From positions 1 through 24,149 of the IMG/VR virus record IMGVR_UViG_3300049893_000651: a stretch of DNA of 24,149 bases. The stretch is one strand, 5' to 3'. The stretch is from a virus. A program made the position numbers and the translations under genes. The notes beneath the pieces are model-generated. The model made no database searches, had not been told where the DNA came from, and saw only the letters and a list, made by a program, of their open reading frames with translations. Below, piece by piece: positions 17,968-24,149 of the stretch (the stretch's first letter is position 1; the number at the start of each line of letters is the position of its first letter).

Positions 17968-18348
17968 TTATGCCCCCCGTACTTTCCGCTTTGTGGCAGC
18001 GGTAGCATCATCAAGAGCGGTTTCATCCGGGACATTGCTTTGGTCCTCAATGACGGATTCCACGTACTCTTTCAACGACTCATCAATCTGATCAGTAAGC
18101 TCATTAGCCACCGTTTCAGTAGGCTGTTCCGGCTCTGTTTGTTCGGAAGTGACCGGCATTTCTGCCGGCTCTCCCCGATATTCACGAACCATATTGATCG
18201 CGGCCTCATCCGTAGGCTGAAAGCATTTGAGCAATAAACCATCGAATTTATCAAGCTCGAATGGTTGAACGTCATGTACTTCTTCACCTGTGGTAAAGAA
18301 CCGATCACGAAAGCCGTAGCTCTTCTCTGTCGCCGTGAATATCGCCAT
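17968..18348 (-). CDS. Small acidic protein of the head-tail junction region, unknown
   Basis: A 126-residue protein. Residues 1-57 look folded (IFTATEKSYGFRDRFFTTGE, FDGLLLKCFQPTDEAAINMV). Residues 58-115 are low-complexity and strongly acidic (many Glu, Gln, Thr, Pro), and the last ten are basic (ATKRKVRG). It lies three bases from both neighbours, the cement protein and the tail adaptor. Its ATG has only a weak GGTGT upstream, so coupling to the previous stop is likely. A small acidic gene at this place is common in this phage type, but I know of no proven role. Possibilities are head completion or assembly chaperone. Confidence 0.62.
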   Translation of the reverse strand: MAIFTATEKSYGFRDRFFTTGEEVHDVQPFELDKFDGLLLKCFQPTDEAAINMVREYRGEPAEMPVTSEQTEPEQPTETVANELTDQIDESLKEYVESVIEDQSNVPDETALDDATAATKRKVRGA

Positions 18349-18349
18349 T

Positions 18350-18751
18350 TTATGACACCGCCTGGAATGACACGTCTCCCGTTACGAATGCGGATGCCAA
18401 AGCCGGACCAGTAGCGTTAGAACCAGCGACAGTATAATAAACACGGACATACCGCTTTGTATTCTGCGGAATCTTGAATTTAACCAGAGTCGTATTTGCA
18501 GTTAACGAAGCCGGCAAAAGTGCCGCCGTTGAATAATGGGTAGTTGCGTTTGAAAAGCCTGTATTATCAGCGCTTTGAACTGAAACAACAAGGCTAGTCA
18601 AAGTCGCCCAAGCATTTGCGCCAGTTTTTACAACTACCCAAGAACCATCGTATGCGCCACCCGCGGCCAACGTGTCAATATAGTTTGTACTTGCCGCTGA
18701 TCCCGTTACGGTCTGCCCGTCTGACATATAGGTCAAGTTATCAGTAATCAT
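18350..18751 (-). CDS. Capsid cement/decoration protein, Bbp16-like
   Basis: A 133-residue, all-beta protein. The layout fits the Bbp16 cement protein of BPP-1: N-terminal NLTYMSDGQTVTGSAASTNYID, a loop, LTSLVVSVQSADNTGFSNAT in the middle, then TTLVKFKIPQNTKRYVRVYYTVAGSNATGPALASAFV. Ending strands (RYVRVYYTV) and SAASTNYID are particularly typical. Bbp16 is a jelly-roll trimer that clamps capsid proteins at the shell surface. AAGGAG lies seven bases before ATG. The gene is the second after the major capsid gene; BPP-1 has cement right after capsid, so an extra gene is inserted here. Confidence 0.78.
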   Translation of the reverse strand: MITDNLTYMSDGQTVTGSAASTNYIDTLAAGGAYDGSWVVVKTGANAWATLTSLVVSVQSADNTGFSNATTHYSTAALLPASLTANTTLVKFKIPQNTKRYVRVYYTVAGSNATGPALASAFVTGDVSFQAVS

Positions 18752-18762
18752 GTTTTTTCTCC

Positions 18763-19263
18763 TTAATAGAATCCAACAACACCAGTTGTGTAGTGGAATA
18801 CGAGATTTACTGCCGGTGTAGCCGCCGTTGTCCCGTTGGTAATTGACAACTTAATCACATCGCCTGGGTCAAAGCTGGAATAAACATCATTCCAATTGGT
18901 GTGTAATGTTGTTTTATCAGGAAACAACGTCACTGCATTGAATGTAAGACTGACCACAGATGTGTCGTTCTTTTTCAATACCCATTCTGATGTGTTACTG
19001 CCATCAATTCCCGCAGAATTATCAAGCGCATGGATTGTGACTGACCGTAACGTGCGGTAGGTTTCAAGTGCTGTATTGGTAAACGTTGGATTTGTCCAAA
19101 TCGCAACCTCATCCAAATCAACACCAGCCGCAAGTGCCGGGATATGAATGCATGTTTCATAGTGGCTATGAGGTTGAAAAGTATACAGCTCATTTACCAT
19201 TGTCTGGACATGCTGCCGTAAACTGCCACCACCAAAAACATCACGAAATTGAATAATCGCCAT
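18763..19263 (-). CDS. Beta-sandwich capsid-associated protein, probable head decoration
   Basis: A 166-residue protein placed directly after the capsid gene, with AAGGAG seven bases before ATG. The N-terminal 35 residues are helical (FGGGSLRQHVQTMVNELYTF). The rest alternates strands: VDLDEVAIWTNP, TLRSVTIHALDNSAGIDGSN, SVVSLTFNAVTLFPDKT, FDPGDVIKLSITNGTT, AVNLVFHYTT. The GDVIKLSITNGT-AVNLVFHY ending resembles the C-terminal domain of phage head fibres and decoration proteins, where a polar 'GD' turn precedes two edge strands. Strong ribosome site and location suggest high expression. I do not recognise an exact family. Alternatives are a second cement protein or head-fibre trimer. Confidence 0.65.
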   Translation of the reverse strand: MAIIQFRDVFGGGSLRQHVQTMVNELYTFQPHSHYETCIHIPALAAGVDLDEVAIWTNPTFTNTALETYRTLRSVTIHALDNSAGIDGSNTSEWVLKKNDTSVVSLTFNAVTLFPDKTTLHTNWNDVYSSFDPGDVIKLSITNGTTAATPAVNLVFHYTTGVVGFY

Positions 19264-19274
19264 GAGTGCGCTCC

Positions 19275-20288
19275 TTATGAAATCGCAGTTTCAGTGTTAA
19301 GAATCGCATCGCAACGACGGATAGGAATACCCTTGAATCGCATTTCAGTGTAGGTGACACCATACAGAGGATCAACCAAATCAACGTACCGGAAAGTATC
19401 GCTGAACAGCTTCATTTTGATTTCAAGGTAGGTCATTACAGTGCGATTGCAATAAAACACCATTTGCTTTCCAGATGGGTTATTGATCATATTGACGGCA
19501 CGGGTCATGTGCTTGATCAGGTTCGTTGAAGTGTCTGTGGAATCACCAGCAGTCGCCAGGTCAGACATATCAATATTCGCAATACGAACAATGTTCTTAT
19601 AGTTCTGGACAGCAAGACCACAATCCCAACCATAGATCGATGCTAAACCACGGAATTTATTGTTCGACGCATCAAAACAATCAATTTCGCCAAGGTCCTT
19701 ATATTGAATACCAGCCTGACTGTTTTTCGGGTAGATGCCATAAACTGAGTTATCGCCCCATGCAACCAGCCACATAGATGAATTATCAGAAGATGAACCG
19801 CCAGCCTTAATGATTTGTCCACCAGTATCTGAATTTGAAGTAGCCGCATAACGAGGCGCAAGGCCAGTGAATTCAACTTCGTTGCTGTCCTGATTGCCAT
19901 AGAATAGAAGATCAACAAATGTTTGATTCAACGATTCAATGAATGCCGCGTCTTCACTCATACGCCAAGATTCGGTGTTGCCGTTCAATTTCGCTAATTT
20001 AAGATCAACCTCAGCGCGGGTTTCCAGCATTGCCATTGTCTCAGTGCGTTGCATGGTGGTTGACTTGGTTGCCGCAACACCCTGATTCAAACGCCGTTTG
20101 GTTACACCAGGCAGTGACGTACGATAAGTAGTAAGGTGACCAGTAGCCAGATTAGAAGCCTTCCAAGGAATATCAAGTCGGATTGCATCTTCACGGGCAA
20201 GGATTTCAACGATATTACGCGAAATCATGCCATCTTCCATACGGTTATAAAAGTCAATTAATGTCGGTAAAGTAGTTGCTAAAGGCAT
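19275..20288 (-). CDS. Major capsid protein (HK97 fold)
   Basis: A 337-residue protein of the epsilon15 gp7 / BPP-1 Bbp17 type. The N-terminus (ATTLPTLIDFYNRMEDG, then NIVEILAREDAIRLDIPW) has no long prodomain helix, consistent with a separate scaffold. TTYRTSLPGVTKRRLNQGV (about 53-71) is the E-loop region. SEDAAFIESLNQTFVDLLFYGN is the spine-helix area. The C-terminus MRFKGIPIRRCDAILNTE (about 314-331) is the typical ending P-domain strand. AAGGA lies just upstream of ATG with a seven-base spacer. It follows scaffold, as in this phage group. There is no visible protease gene, so maturation cleavage is not expected. Confidence 0.9.
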   Translation of the reverse strand: MPLATTLPTLIDFYNRMEDGMISRNIVEILAREDAIRLDIPWKASNLATGHLTTYRTSLPGVTKRRLNQGVAATKSTTMQRTETMAMLETRAEVDLKLAKLNGNTESWRMSEDAAFIESLNQTFVDLLFYGNQDSNEVEFTGLAPRYAATSNSDTGGQIIKAGGSSSDNSSMWLVAWGDNSVYGIYPKNSQAGIQYKDLGEIDCFDASNNKFRGLASIYGWDCGLAVQNYKNIVRIANIDMSDLATAGDSTDTSTNLIKHMTRAVNMINNPSGKQMVFYCNRTVMTYLEIKMKLFSDTFRYVDLVDPLYGVTYTEMRFKGIPIRRCDAILNTETAIS

Positions 20289-20302
20289 AGCACTGTCCTT
20301 TC

Positions 20303-20881
20303 TTAATCAAGTACCATATTGCTATTTGGATACATTGGTTGTTTTTGTGGGGTAGGGACGCCACCACCGGATACATTTGCATCCTTCAAGGATTCCCCAA
20401 TTGCCGCCATGAATTTCACGAAAACTGGATTATTACCAAGTCCGGTCTCCCGCTGAAAAGCGGTGAACGCTTCGCGATCATCTTTTGGCATGAACTTATC
20501 AAGCGCGGTCATAATTGCGGCCTGCTTGTCTTTCAGTTTATCGCCAAATGCTTTATTGATTTCTGCTTTTTGTTCCTCTTGCTTCGCTGACCATTCTGCT
20601 TTTCGTTTCGCTTCCTGTTCAGACAACGCCTTTTCAACCGCGCTTTTCGTTGCGTCTGACTTATCCTTCAACCAATGCTCTGCCGCTTCCTTGGAAAGCC
20701 CGAGACTCTTGAACATATCCTTGTGTTTTTGGATATCTTCATCATTGAGGCTCAGCCCTTCAGGCAGCTTCAAATCATCATAGGACACGTCAACCGCTTT
20801 TTCTGCGGGTTGATTCATTGCATCATCAAGGACAGTACCTTGTCCATGGCCTTCATTTTCCACTTCAGTTTGTTGTGTCAT
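20303..20881 (-). CDS. Scaffolding protein
   Basis: A 192-residue, charged, helical protein with few aromatic residues. The N-terminal 30 residues are acidic and disordered. Residues about 48-125 form a Lys/Glu/Ala-rich coiled coil (SLGLSKEAAEHWLKDKSDAT, ALSEQEAKRKAEWSAKQEEQ). MTALDKFMPKDDREAFTAFQRETGLGNNPVFVKFMAAIGESL (about 129-170) is the capsid-interaction-type C-terminal region. It lies right before the capsid gene and overlaps the 3' end of the Bbp19-like gene by 17 bases. This order and composition match scaffolds of BPP-1-type phages. It guides procapsid shell assembly and is then expelled. Confidence 0.85.
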   Translation of the reverse strand: MTQQTEVENEGHGQGTVLDDAMNQPAEKAVDVSYDDLKLPEGLSLNDEDIQKHKDMFKSLGLSKEAAEHWLKDKSDATKSAVEKALSEQEAKRKAEWSAKQEEQKAEINKAFGDKLKDKQAAIMTALDKFMPKDDREAFTAFQRETGLGNNPVFVKFMAAIGESLKDANVSGGGVPTPQKQPMYPNSNMVLD

Positions 20882-21170
20882 TTTCGTTCATAGCCTTTCT
20901 GGTGTCGAGCACCGATTTTCTTTCATTTACCATCTGCCTATACTTGTCCGGCGCTTCCGTGATCAATAGGTGCATCAACTGTTTTCCAAGGTCAGATTTA
21001 CCATTCTTATACGCCATTGCATATGCATTCTGGTCAAAGTGTGACTGTAAAGGCTGGCACTGTTCGAGTAGCCAGAACATAAACCTTCGGAAGTCCGGGC
21101 GGGCGATCAGTGTATTAAAATCCTTCCTGATCTGGTCAATGTCCCTCATCTCTGGTACAAATGCGGTCAT
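20865..21170 (-). CDS. Bbp19-like phage protein
   Basis: A 101-residue protein coupled to the portal gene by an ATGA overlap and to the scaffold gene by a 17-base overlap. FRRFMFWLLEQCQPLQSHFD (27-46), AYAMAYKNGKSDLGKQLMHLL and APDKYRQMVNE reproduce the helical pattern of the Bbp19 domain found between portal and scaffold in BPP-1-like podoviruses. No catalytic or membrane features. Its function in assembly is not established to my knowledge. Conserved location next to portal and scaffold suggests a help in initiating procapsid assembly. Confidence 0.75.
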   Translation of the reverse strand: MTAFVPEMRDIDQIRKDFNTLIARPDFRRFMFWLLEQCQPLQSHFDQNAYAMAYKNGKSDLGKQLMHLLITEAPDKYRQMVNERKSVLDTRKAMNENDTTN

Positions 21171-22879
21171 ACTGGCTGGCCCCCCGTTATCGCTCCAAGT
21201 GCGGTCTGTTTACCGATAGGAGTTTGGGCAAGTGCCTGGGTGGCCTGGATGGCGCTGGTATAATCCTGGCGCTGCTGCTGCTCCATCATTGCTTGTTCGC
21301 GGGTTTCACGCAGTTCACGTACCTTGTCCGCGCCCTTCAAATGTTCGTTTGCACCCAGGTTTAGTGCGTATTTCTTCACAACATCATCAACGTCCAGCCA
21401 GTCCATCGGATCATCACCGGAATCACCCTGGGTGCTACTCCGTAAGTATGTCAAAAACTGGACGAGCTGTTCCATCGGTAGCATTTCAGTTGCACGCTGA
21501 AGGATAGACAGGATACCAACGAACTTGAATTTGACTTCTTGGCCCTGCAATGCGGAAGGCACCCGGCCAATGCGGGCCTCGGCCAGTGTCATCAATTCGC
21601 CTTCAACCGTGACCATCGTATTCATCACGATATTGAGCACGATTTCAAGCATATGAGACAGCGCCTTTTGAAGCTGCATAACGACAGGGCCCACGGCCTC
21701 AACCATTTCAGAGTATCGGCGATTCACTTCATAGGCGGTCATTCGATTTGGGCCAAGGGTTTTCAACAACTGGAATAAATCAACAAAGAACATCGAGTCA
21801 ATTTTCAGTTCCTTTTCCCTGATCGCCTCAATCAAATATTTCGGGTCCCTGAACGGCATTGCAGGGGTAAGGCCGATATTCCCACCGCCGGCAGCCGCCA
21901 TGCCAGCCTCAAAAGTAATCACACCACCTGGCACGATCTGTGTATGATCGCTGACCCCATGTGACACCCAAGTCGGATTGGCATTAAAGGCATTGATCAT
22001 ATTCAAGTCTTTCTGCATGGCCTGAAGCTCTTTCACTTCTGGAAGGGCGATAGCACCGGGATATTCGCCACCATAAATCTGGCTGCTATCAATCGGGTGG
22101 GCCGTCGCTACGACGACAGGAAAATAATCAAATCCGCTCTGTTCAATGAACTTGTCCTGATGCTCAGATTCCAGCCACTTCAACGACAGCCACCGGCGGG
22201 ATCGGGGATCATCCTTTGTGGCCTCATAATCGCTATTCGGGATAATGATCCACATATAATTCCGGTAGGTATTAAACTGCTTATTGTCATACGCCTGCTT
22301 AATCGAATATGGCATCTGATCATACCCGAACTCTTCCACAAGCTGGCCAACAGATTTCCTCTGTTTGACTGCAAACTTGGTAACTGCGCCACGCTTATCA
22401 CGGCCAAGATAGTAACTCCCTGCGGTAAACGAATATGCACGCACAACATCTTCATAGTCGCGGGCGACAATAAACACACCACGGGAAAACAGATTGAATT
22501 CCTTGTACAGATTAATCAACTCGGCATAGACATTCGATTCAGCCAGGATCAACCGGATATCAGCGGTAAGATCAGCAAGCCATTGTGCGGCATCGGAATC
22601 ATCATAGGCTTTATTCATTGGCTGGCAGACAAACCACGTTTTGGTCTGATCGCTCATATAACTCATAAACCCGGCGGCGCACTTCTCGACGCTAGTGAGT
22701 GCATAAGAATTCAAAATCGTTTTGCCATCGACAAACCGCTTTTTATTCTCCGACAGGTTGAAAGCGCCACGCATAGGGGCCATATACTTTGAAATCTCAA
22801 CATCCATAGACTGCTGAGCCGCCCTGTACTCGGATTCCATCGAAAGGTAAATCTTTTCTGCCGTCTTTTGATCAATCAT
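21167..22879 (-). CDS. Portal protein (head-to-tail connector)
   Basis: A 570-residue protein of the podovirus head-to-tail connecting family. Landmarks: KTILNSYALTSVEKCAAGFM near residue 55, DIRLILAESNVYAELINLYK around 107-126, YMWIIIPNSDYEATKDD near 210, HPIDSSQIYGGEYPGAIALPEVKELQ around 258-285, and NRMTAYEVNRRYSEMVEAVG near 385. The end (EQQQRQDYTSAIQATQALAQ) is a Gln/Ala-rich coiled tail. It starts inside the preceding gene's stop (ATGA) and ends likewise over the Bbp19-like gene. Twelve copies form the ring through which the terminase packs DNA and on which the adaptor docks. Length is normal for the family. Confidence 0.9.
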   Translation of the reverse strand: MIDQKTAEKIYLSMESEYRAAQQSMDVEISKYMAPMRGAFNLSENKKRFVDGKTILNSYALTSVEKCAAGFMSYMSDQTKTWFVCQPMNKAYDDSDAAQWLADLTADIRLILAESNVYAELINLYKEFNLFSRGVFIVARDYEDVVRAYSFTAGSYYLGRDKRGAVTKFAVKQRKSVGQLVEEFGYDQMPYSIKQAYDNKQFNTYRNYMWIIIPNSDYEATKDDPRSRRWLSLKWLESEHQDKFIEQSGFDYFPVVVATAHPIDSSQIYGGEYPGAIALPEVKELQAMQKDLNMINAFNANPTWVSHGVSDHTQIVPGGVITFEAGMAAAGGGNIGLTPAMPFRDPKYLIEAIREKELKIDSMFFVDLFQLLKTLGPNRMTAYEVNRRYSEMVEAVGPVVMQLQKALSHMLEIVLNIVMNTMVTVEGELMTLAEARIGRVPSALQGQEVKFKFVGILSILQRATEMLPMEQLVQFLTYLRSSTQGDSGDDPMDWLDVDDVVKKYALNLGANEHLKGADKVRELRETREQAMMEQQQRQDYTSAIQATQALAQTPIGKQTALGAITGGQPV

Positions 22880-23187
22880 ATCTGGCCCGCTCCACTTGTC
22901 CCGTCAAAATTTGGTGATATCAAATTGCTCACCGGGTTCACTGTATCCATTGCCGTTCGGCCACGCTTCATCTCAATATTCCGCTGTATCCGGGCACGCA
23001 TCGAAAGCACCTGCCGGGTACCCTGCTTCCGCTTCCGTTCGGTCGCGCCATAAACCTGGTCTATCAACGAGGACATATCAGTTCCGGGTACTGCTGAAAA
23101 AGTAGTTCCCGGGGTAGCGGACTTGTATATGCCAGACAGCATATTTTCAAAATCTCCTTGAATAGGCAAATATCCAATGTAAGCCAC
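22876..23187 (-). CDS. Small protein between terminase and portal, unknown
   Basis: A 103-residue protein beginning with GTG (23187-23185); GAGGGAG seven bases upstream decides this start. It is the first gene after the promoter-like gap and couples to the portal gene by ATGA. About residues 1-35 are apolar (AYIGYLPIQGDFENMLSGIY). The middle is strongly basic (ERKRKQGTRQVLSMRARIQRN), with a positive net charge. The end is Asn/Gly-rich. The basic centre would fit nucleic acid or acidic-protein contact. A small gene at this place is usual in related phages, but no function is known to me. Confidence 0.65.
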   Translation of the reverse strand: MAYIGYLPIQGDFENMLSGIYKSATPGTTFSAVPGTDMSSLIDQVYGATERKRKQGTRQVLSMRARIQRNIEMKRGRTAMDTVNPVSNLISPNFDGTSGAGQI

Positions 23188-23207
23188 GCTAAAACTCCCT
23201 CATTGAC

Positions 23208-23244
23208 ATTTTTTGTATATACATTAAATCATACCATATTTCAA
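23208..23244 (-). promoter_or_regulatory. Promoter-like element between terminase and head genes (copy A)
   Basis: On the minus strand TTGAAA (23244-23239) and TATATA (23221-23216) are 17 bases apart, a good sigma70-type arrangement. The -10 region lies in ATGTATATACAAAAAAT (23224-23208), identical to copy B at 5663-5647; both are preceded by ATGGTA and ATTTA. The palindrome TGTATATACA spans 23214-23223. Predicted start near 23209, just ahead of the GAGGGAG ribosome site, gives a leader of about 22 bases. It lies entirely after the terminase stop codon. Confidence 0.55.
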
Positions 23245-23250
23245 CAAAAA

Positions 23251-24149
23251 TCAATACCTATTAAACCCATATATGCTTTTAACTGCGTGCTCCATATTCG
23301 CGATAGGTACAGTAGAACCATAGTTCGGGAGAGCCAAACCGGCAGCTGTAAGGGCGGGATAATCAAAGCCCCCTGATCGCTTCTGTATCGGAATGGCAAA
23401 CGTAACGGCAAGGGCATCGGCACGGTTAGGCGACCGGATACCACGCACCTTCATATCCTTCTTCGATTCAAGTATCATCCACCCGGCCCTTGTTCCACTC
23501 ATTACCGTATGCATTTCAGGGAAGGCTAGTTCCTGTTCAAGCTCTGTGTCATCATTATCAAGCACAGCACCATCACGCAGCCATATCCCCATCTGCCGCC
23601 ATATCCACGTCCGCATATTCGCATAACCAACTTCCGGGGCCTTACTACCAAATGGCACTAAATACACGCCCTTAAAGCCCATAGCCTTCAGCGCACTATA
23701 AATCCCAGTACCATACCCCTGATCCAATATCCACGCATCAACAGGATACTCGTGCATTGTCCGTACCCTCGCAACAATATCACCGGCAGTAATCACATCA
23801 TTGTCATTCCTCGGGATTGTCAGGACATGCCGCACAAAATTGCCCTGCCTCAAATACACCTCAAGCGGATCATCACCTGTCCACGAACCATCTATACCAA
23901 CAATAACAGGGGCGTGATTCCAATCCGTCTTACTCCGAAACACCCGCTTACGGGCACTCGCGATCCACTCAGACAATATCGCCTGATTAATACTCGACCT
24001 GGGGAACATACCCCTAATTCGTACCCTAACAAAATCAGAATCCTCACCCCACTCATCAACCATGGCCGCCAATTCCGCCTTATTCGTCAGCGTCACTGTC
24101 CGGCTATCAATCTGCTTTGTCCGCCACCGACTCTTTGGCTTATGAAAAC
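23251..24149 (-). CDS. terL: Terminase large subunit, nuclease part (5' end outside window)
   Basis: The frame is open to the window edge, so the protein start and the ATPase domain are missing; about 299 residues are visible. A GTG at 24096 is an internal codon, because homologous sequence continues before it (WRTKQIDSRTVTLTNKAEL). GEDSDFVRVRIRGMFPRSS marks the end of the ATPase/linker region. The RNase H-like nuclease follows with three acidic landmarks: D in VGIDGSWTGDDP (codon 23892-23890), D in WILDQGYGTG (23724-23722) and D in SPNRADALAV (23418-23416). The enzyme pumps DNA through the portal and cuts it. Stop is TGA, 63 bases before the next gene. No small terminase is inside the window; it would lie further right. 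Confidence 0.9.
   Translation of the reverse strand, partial: FHKPKSRWRTKQIDSRTVTLTNKAELAAMVDEWGEDSDFVRVRIRGMFPRSSINQAILSEWIASARKRVFRSKTDWNHAPVIVGIDGSWTGDDPLEVYLRQGNFVRHVLTIPRNDNDVITAGDIVARVRTMHEYPVDAWILDQGYGTGIYSALKAMGFKGVYLVPFGSKAPEVGYANMRTWIWRQMGIWLRDGAVLDNDDTELEQELAFPEMHTVMSGTRAGWMILESKKDMKVRGIRSPNRADALAVTFAIPIQKRSGGFDYPALTAAGLALPNYGSTVPIANMEHAVKSIYGFNRY

Noticed and set aside
23208-23224. LexA/SOS box at TGTATATACA
   Set aside because: The SOS consensus needs CTG-N10-CAG. The palindrome here is shorter, lacks the outer CTG/CAG arms at the proper spacing, and is not followed by an SOS-type gene.
208-24096. Many plus-strand reading frames of 60-230 codons opposite the genes
   Set aside because: They lie antisense to well-supported genes, lack consistent ribosome sites, and have compositions typical of shadow frames (for example the 231-codon frame at 22097-22792 opposite the portal).
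24096-24098. Terminase start at GTG 24096
   Set aside because: The frame upstream stays open to the window edge and continues terminase-like sequence (IDSRTV just before it), so the GTG is an internal valine codon.

Overview
This window is the virion-morphogenesis block of a short-tailed (podovirus) tailed phage or prophage. Every supported gene is on the minus strand, so transcription runs from base 24149 towards base 1. The gene set and order match the BPP-1 / epsilon15 type of podovirus: large terminase, portal, Bbp19-like protein, scaffold, HK97-fold capsid protein, Bbp16-like cement protein, tail adaptor, tail nozzle, three internal ejection proteins, then tail fibre and accessory adhesins. 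Strong Shine-Dalgarno sites (AAGGAG, GAGGGAG, AAGGGGG) and medium GC content fit a proteobacterial host. The host cannot be named from this window, and no integrase, repressor, lysis or replication gene lies inside it.

Layout in transcription order. (1) 24149-23251: 3' part of the large terminase, cut by the window edge. (2) 23250-23188: gap with a promoter-like block. (3) 23187-18350: packaging and head genes (small unknown gene, portal, Bbp19-like, scaffold, major capsid protein, extra beta-sandwich protein, Bbp16-like cement protein). (4) 18348-14540: connector and tail (acidic unknown protein, adaptor, nozzle). (5) 14528-5693: three ejection proteins, the last of 2208 residues and carrying an HEMAH zinc-peptidase motif. 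(6) 5692-5619: second gap, with the same promoter-like block. (7) 5618-208: host-recognition cassette (small beta protein, 1082-residue fibre, 103-residue pentapeptide-like protein, beta-helix protein). (8) 207-1: a sigma70-like promoter, a branched hairpin ending in a U-tract (terminator and/or small RNA), and the possible start of a further gene.

Most genes overlap by ATGA or are separated by fewer than 15 bases, so this reads as one translationally coupled late operon. Only two gaps longer than 60 bases interrupt it. Both contain the same 17-base sequence around the palindrome TGTATATACA, followed further upstream by ATGGTA. This suggests dedicated entry points for the head/tail genes and for the fibre genes.

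The most noteworthy signals are this paired promoter-like element, the branched RNA/terminator unit at the left end, the peptidase motif inside the giant ejection protein, and the internally duplicated, compositionally mosaic fibre. No wholly new system is evident. The window looks like a well-ordered podovirus module with some unassigned parts.
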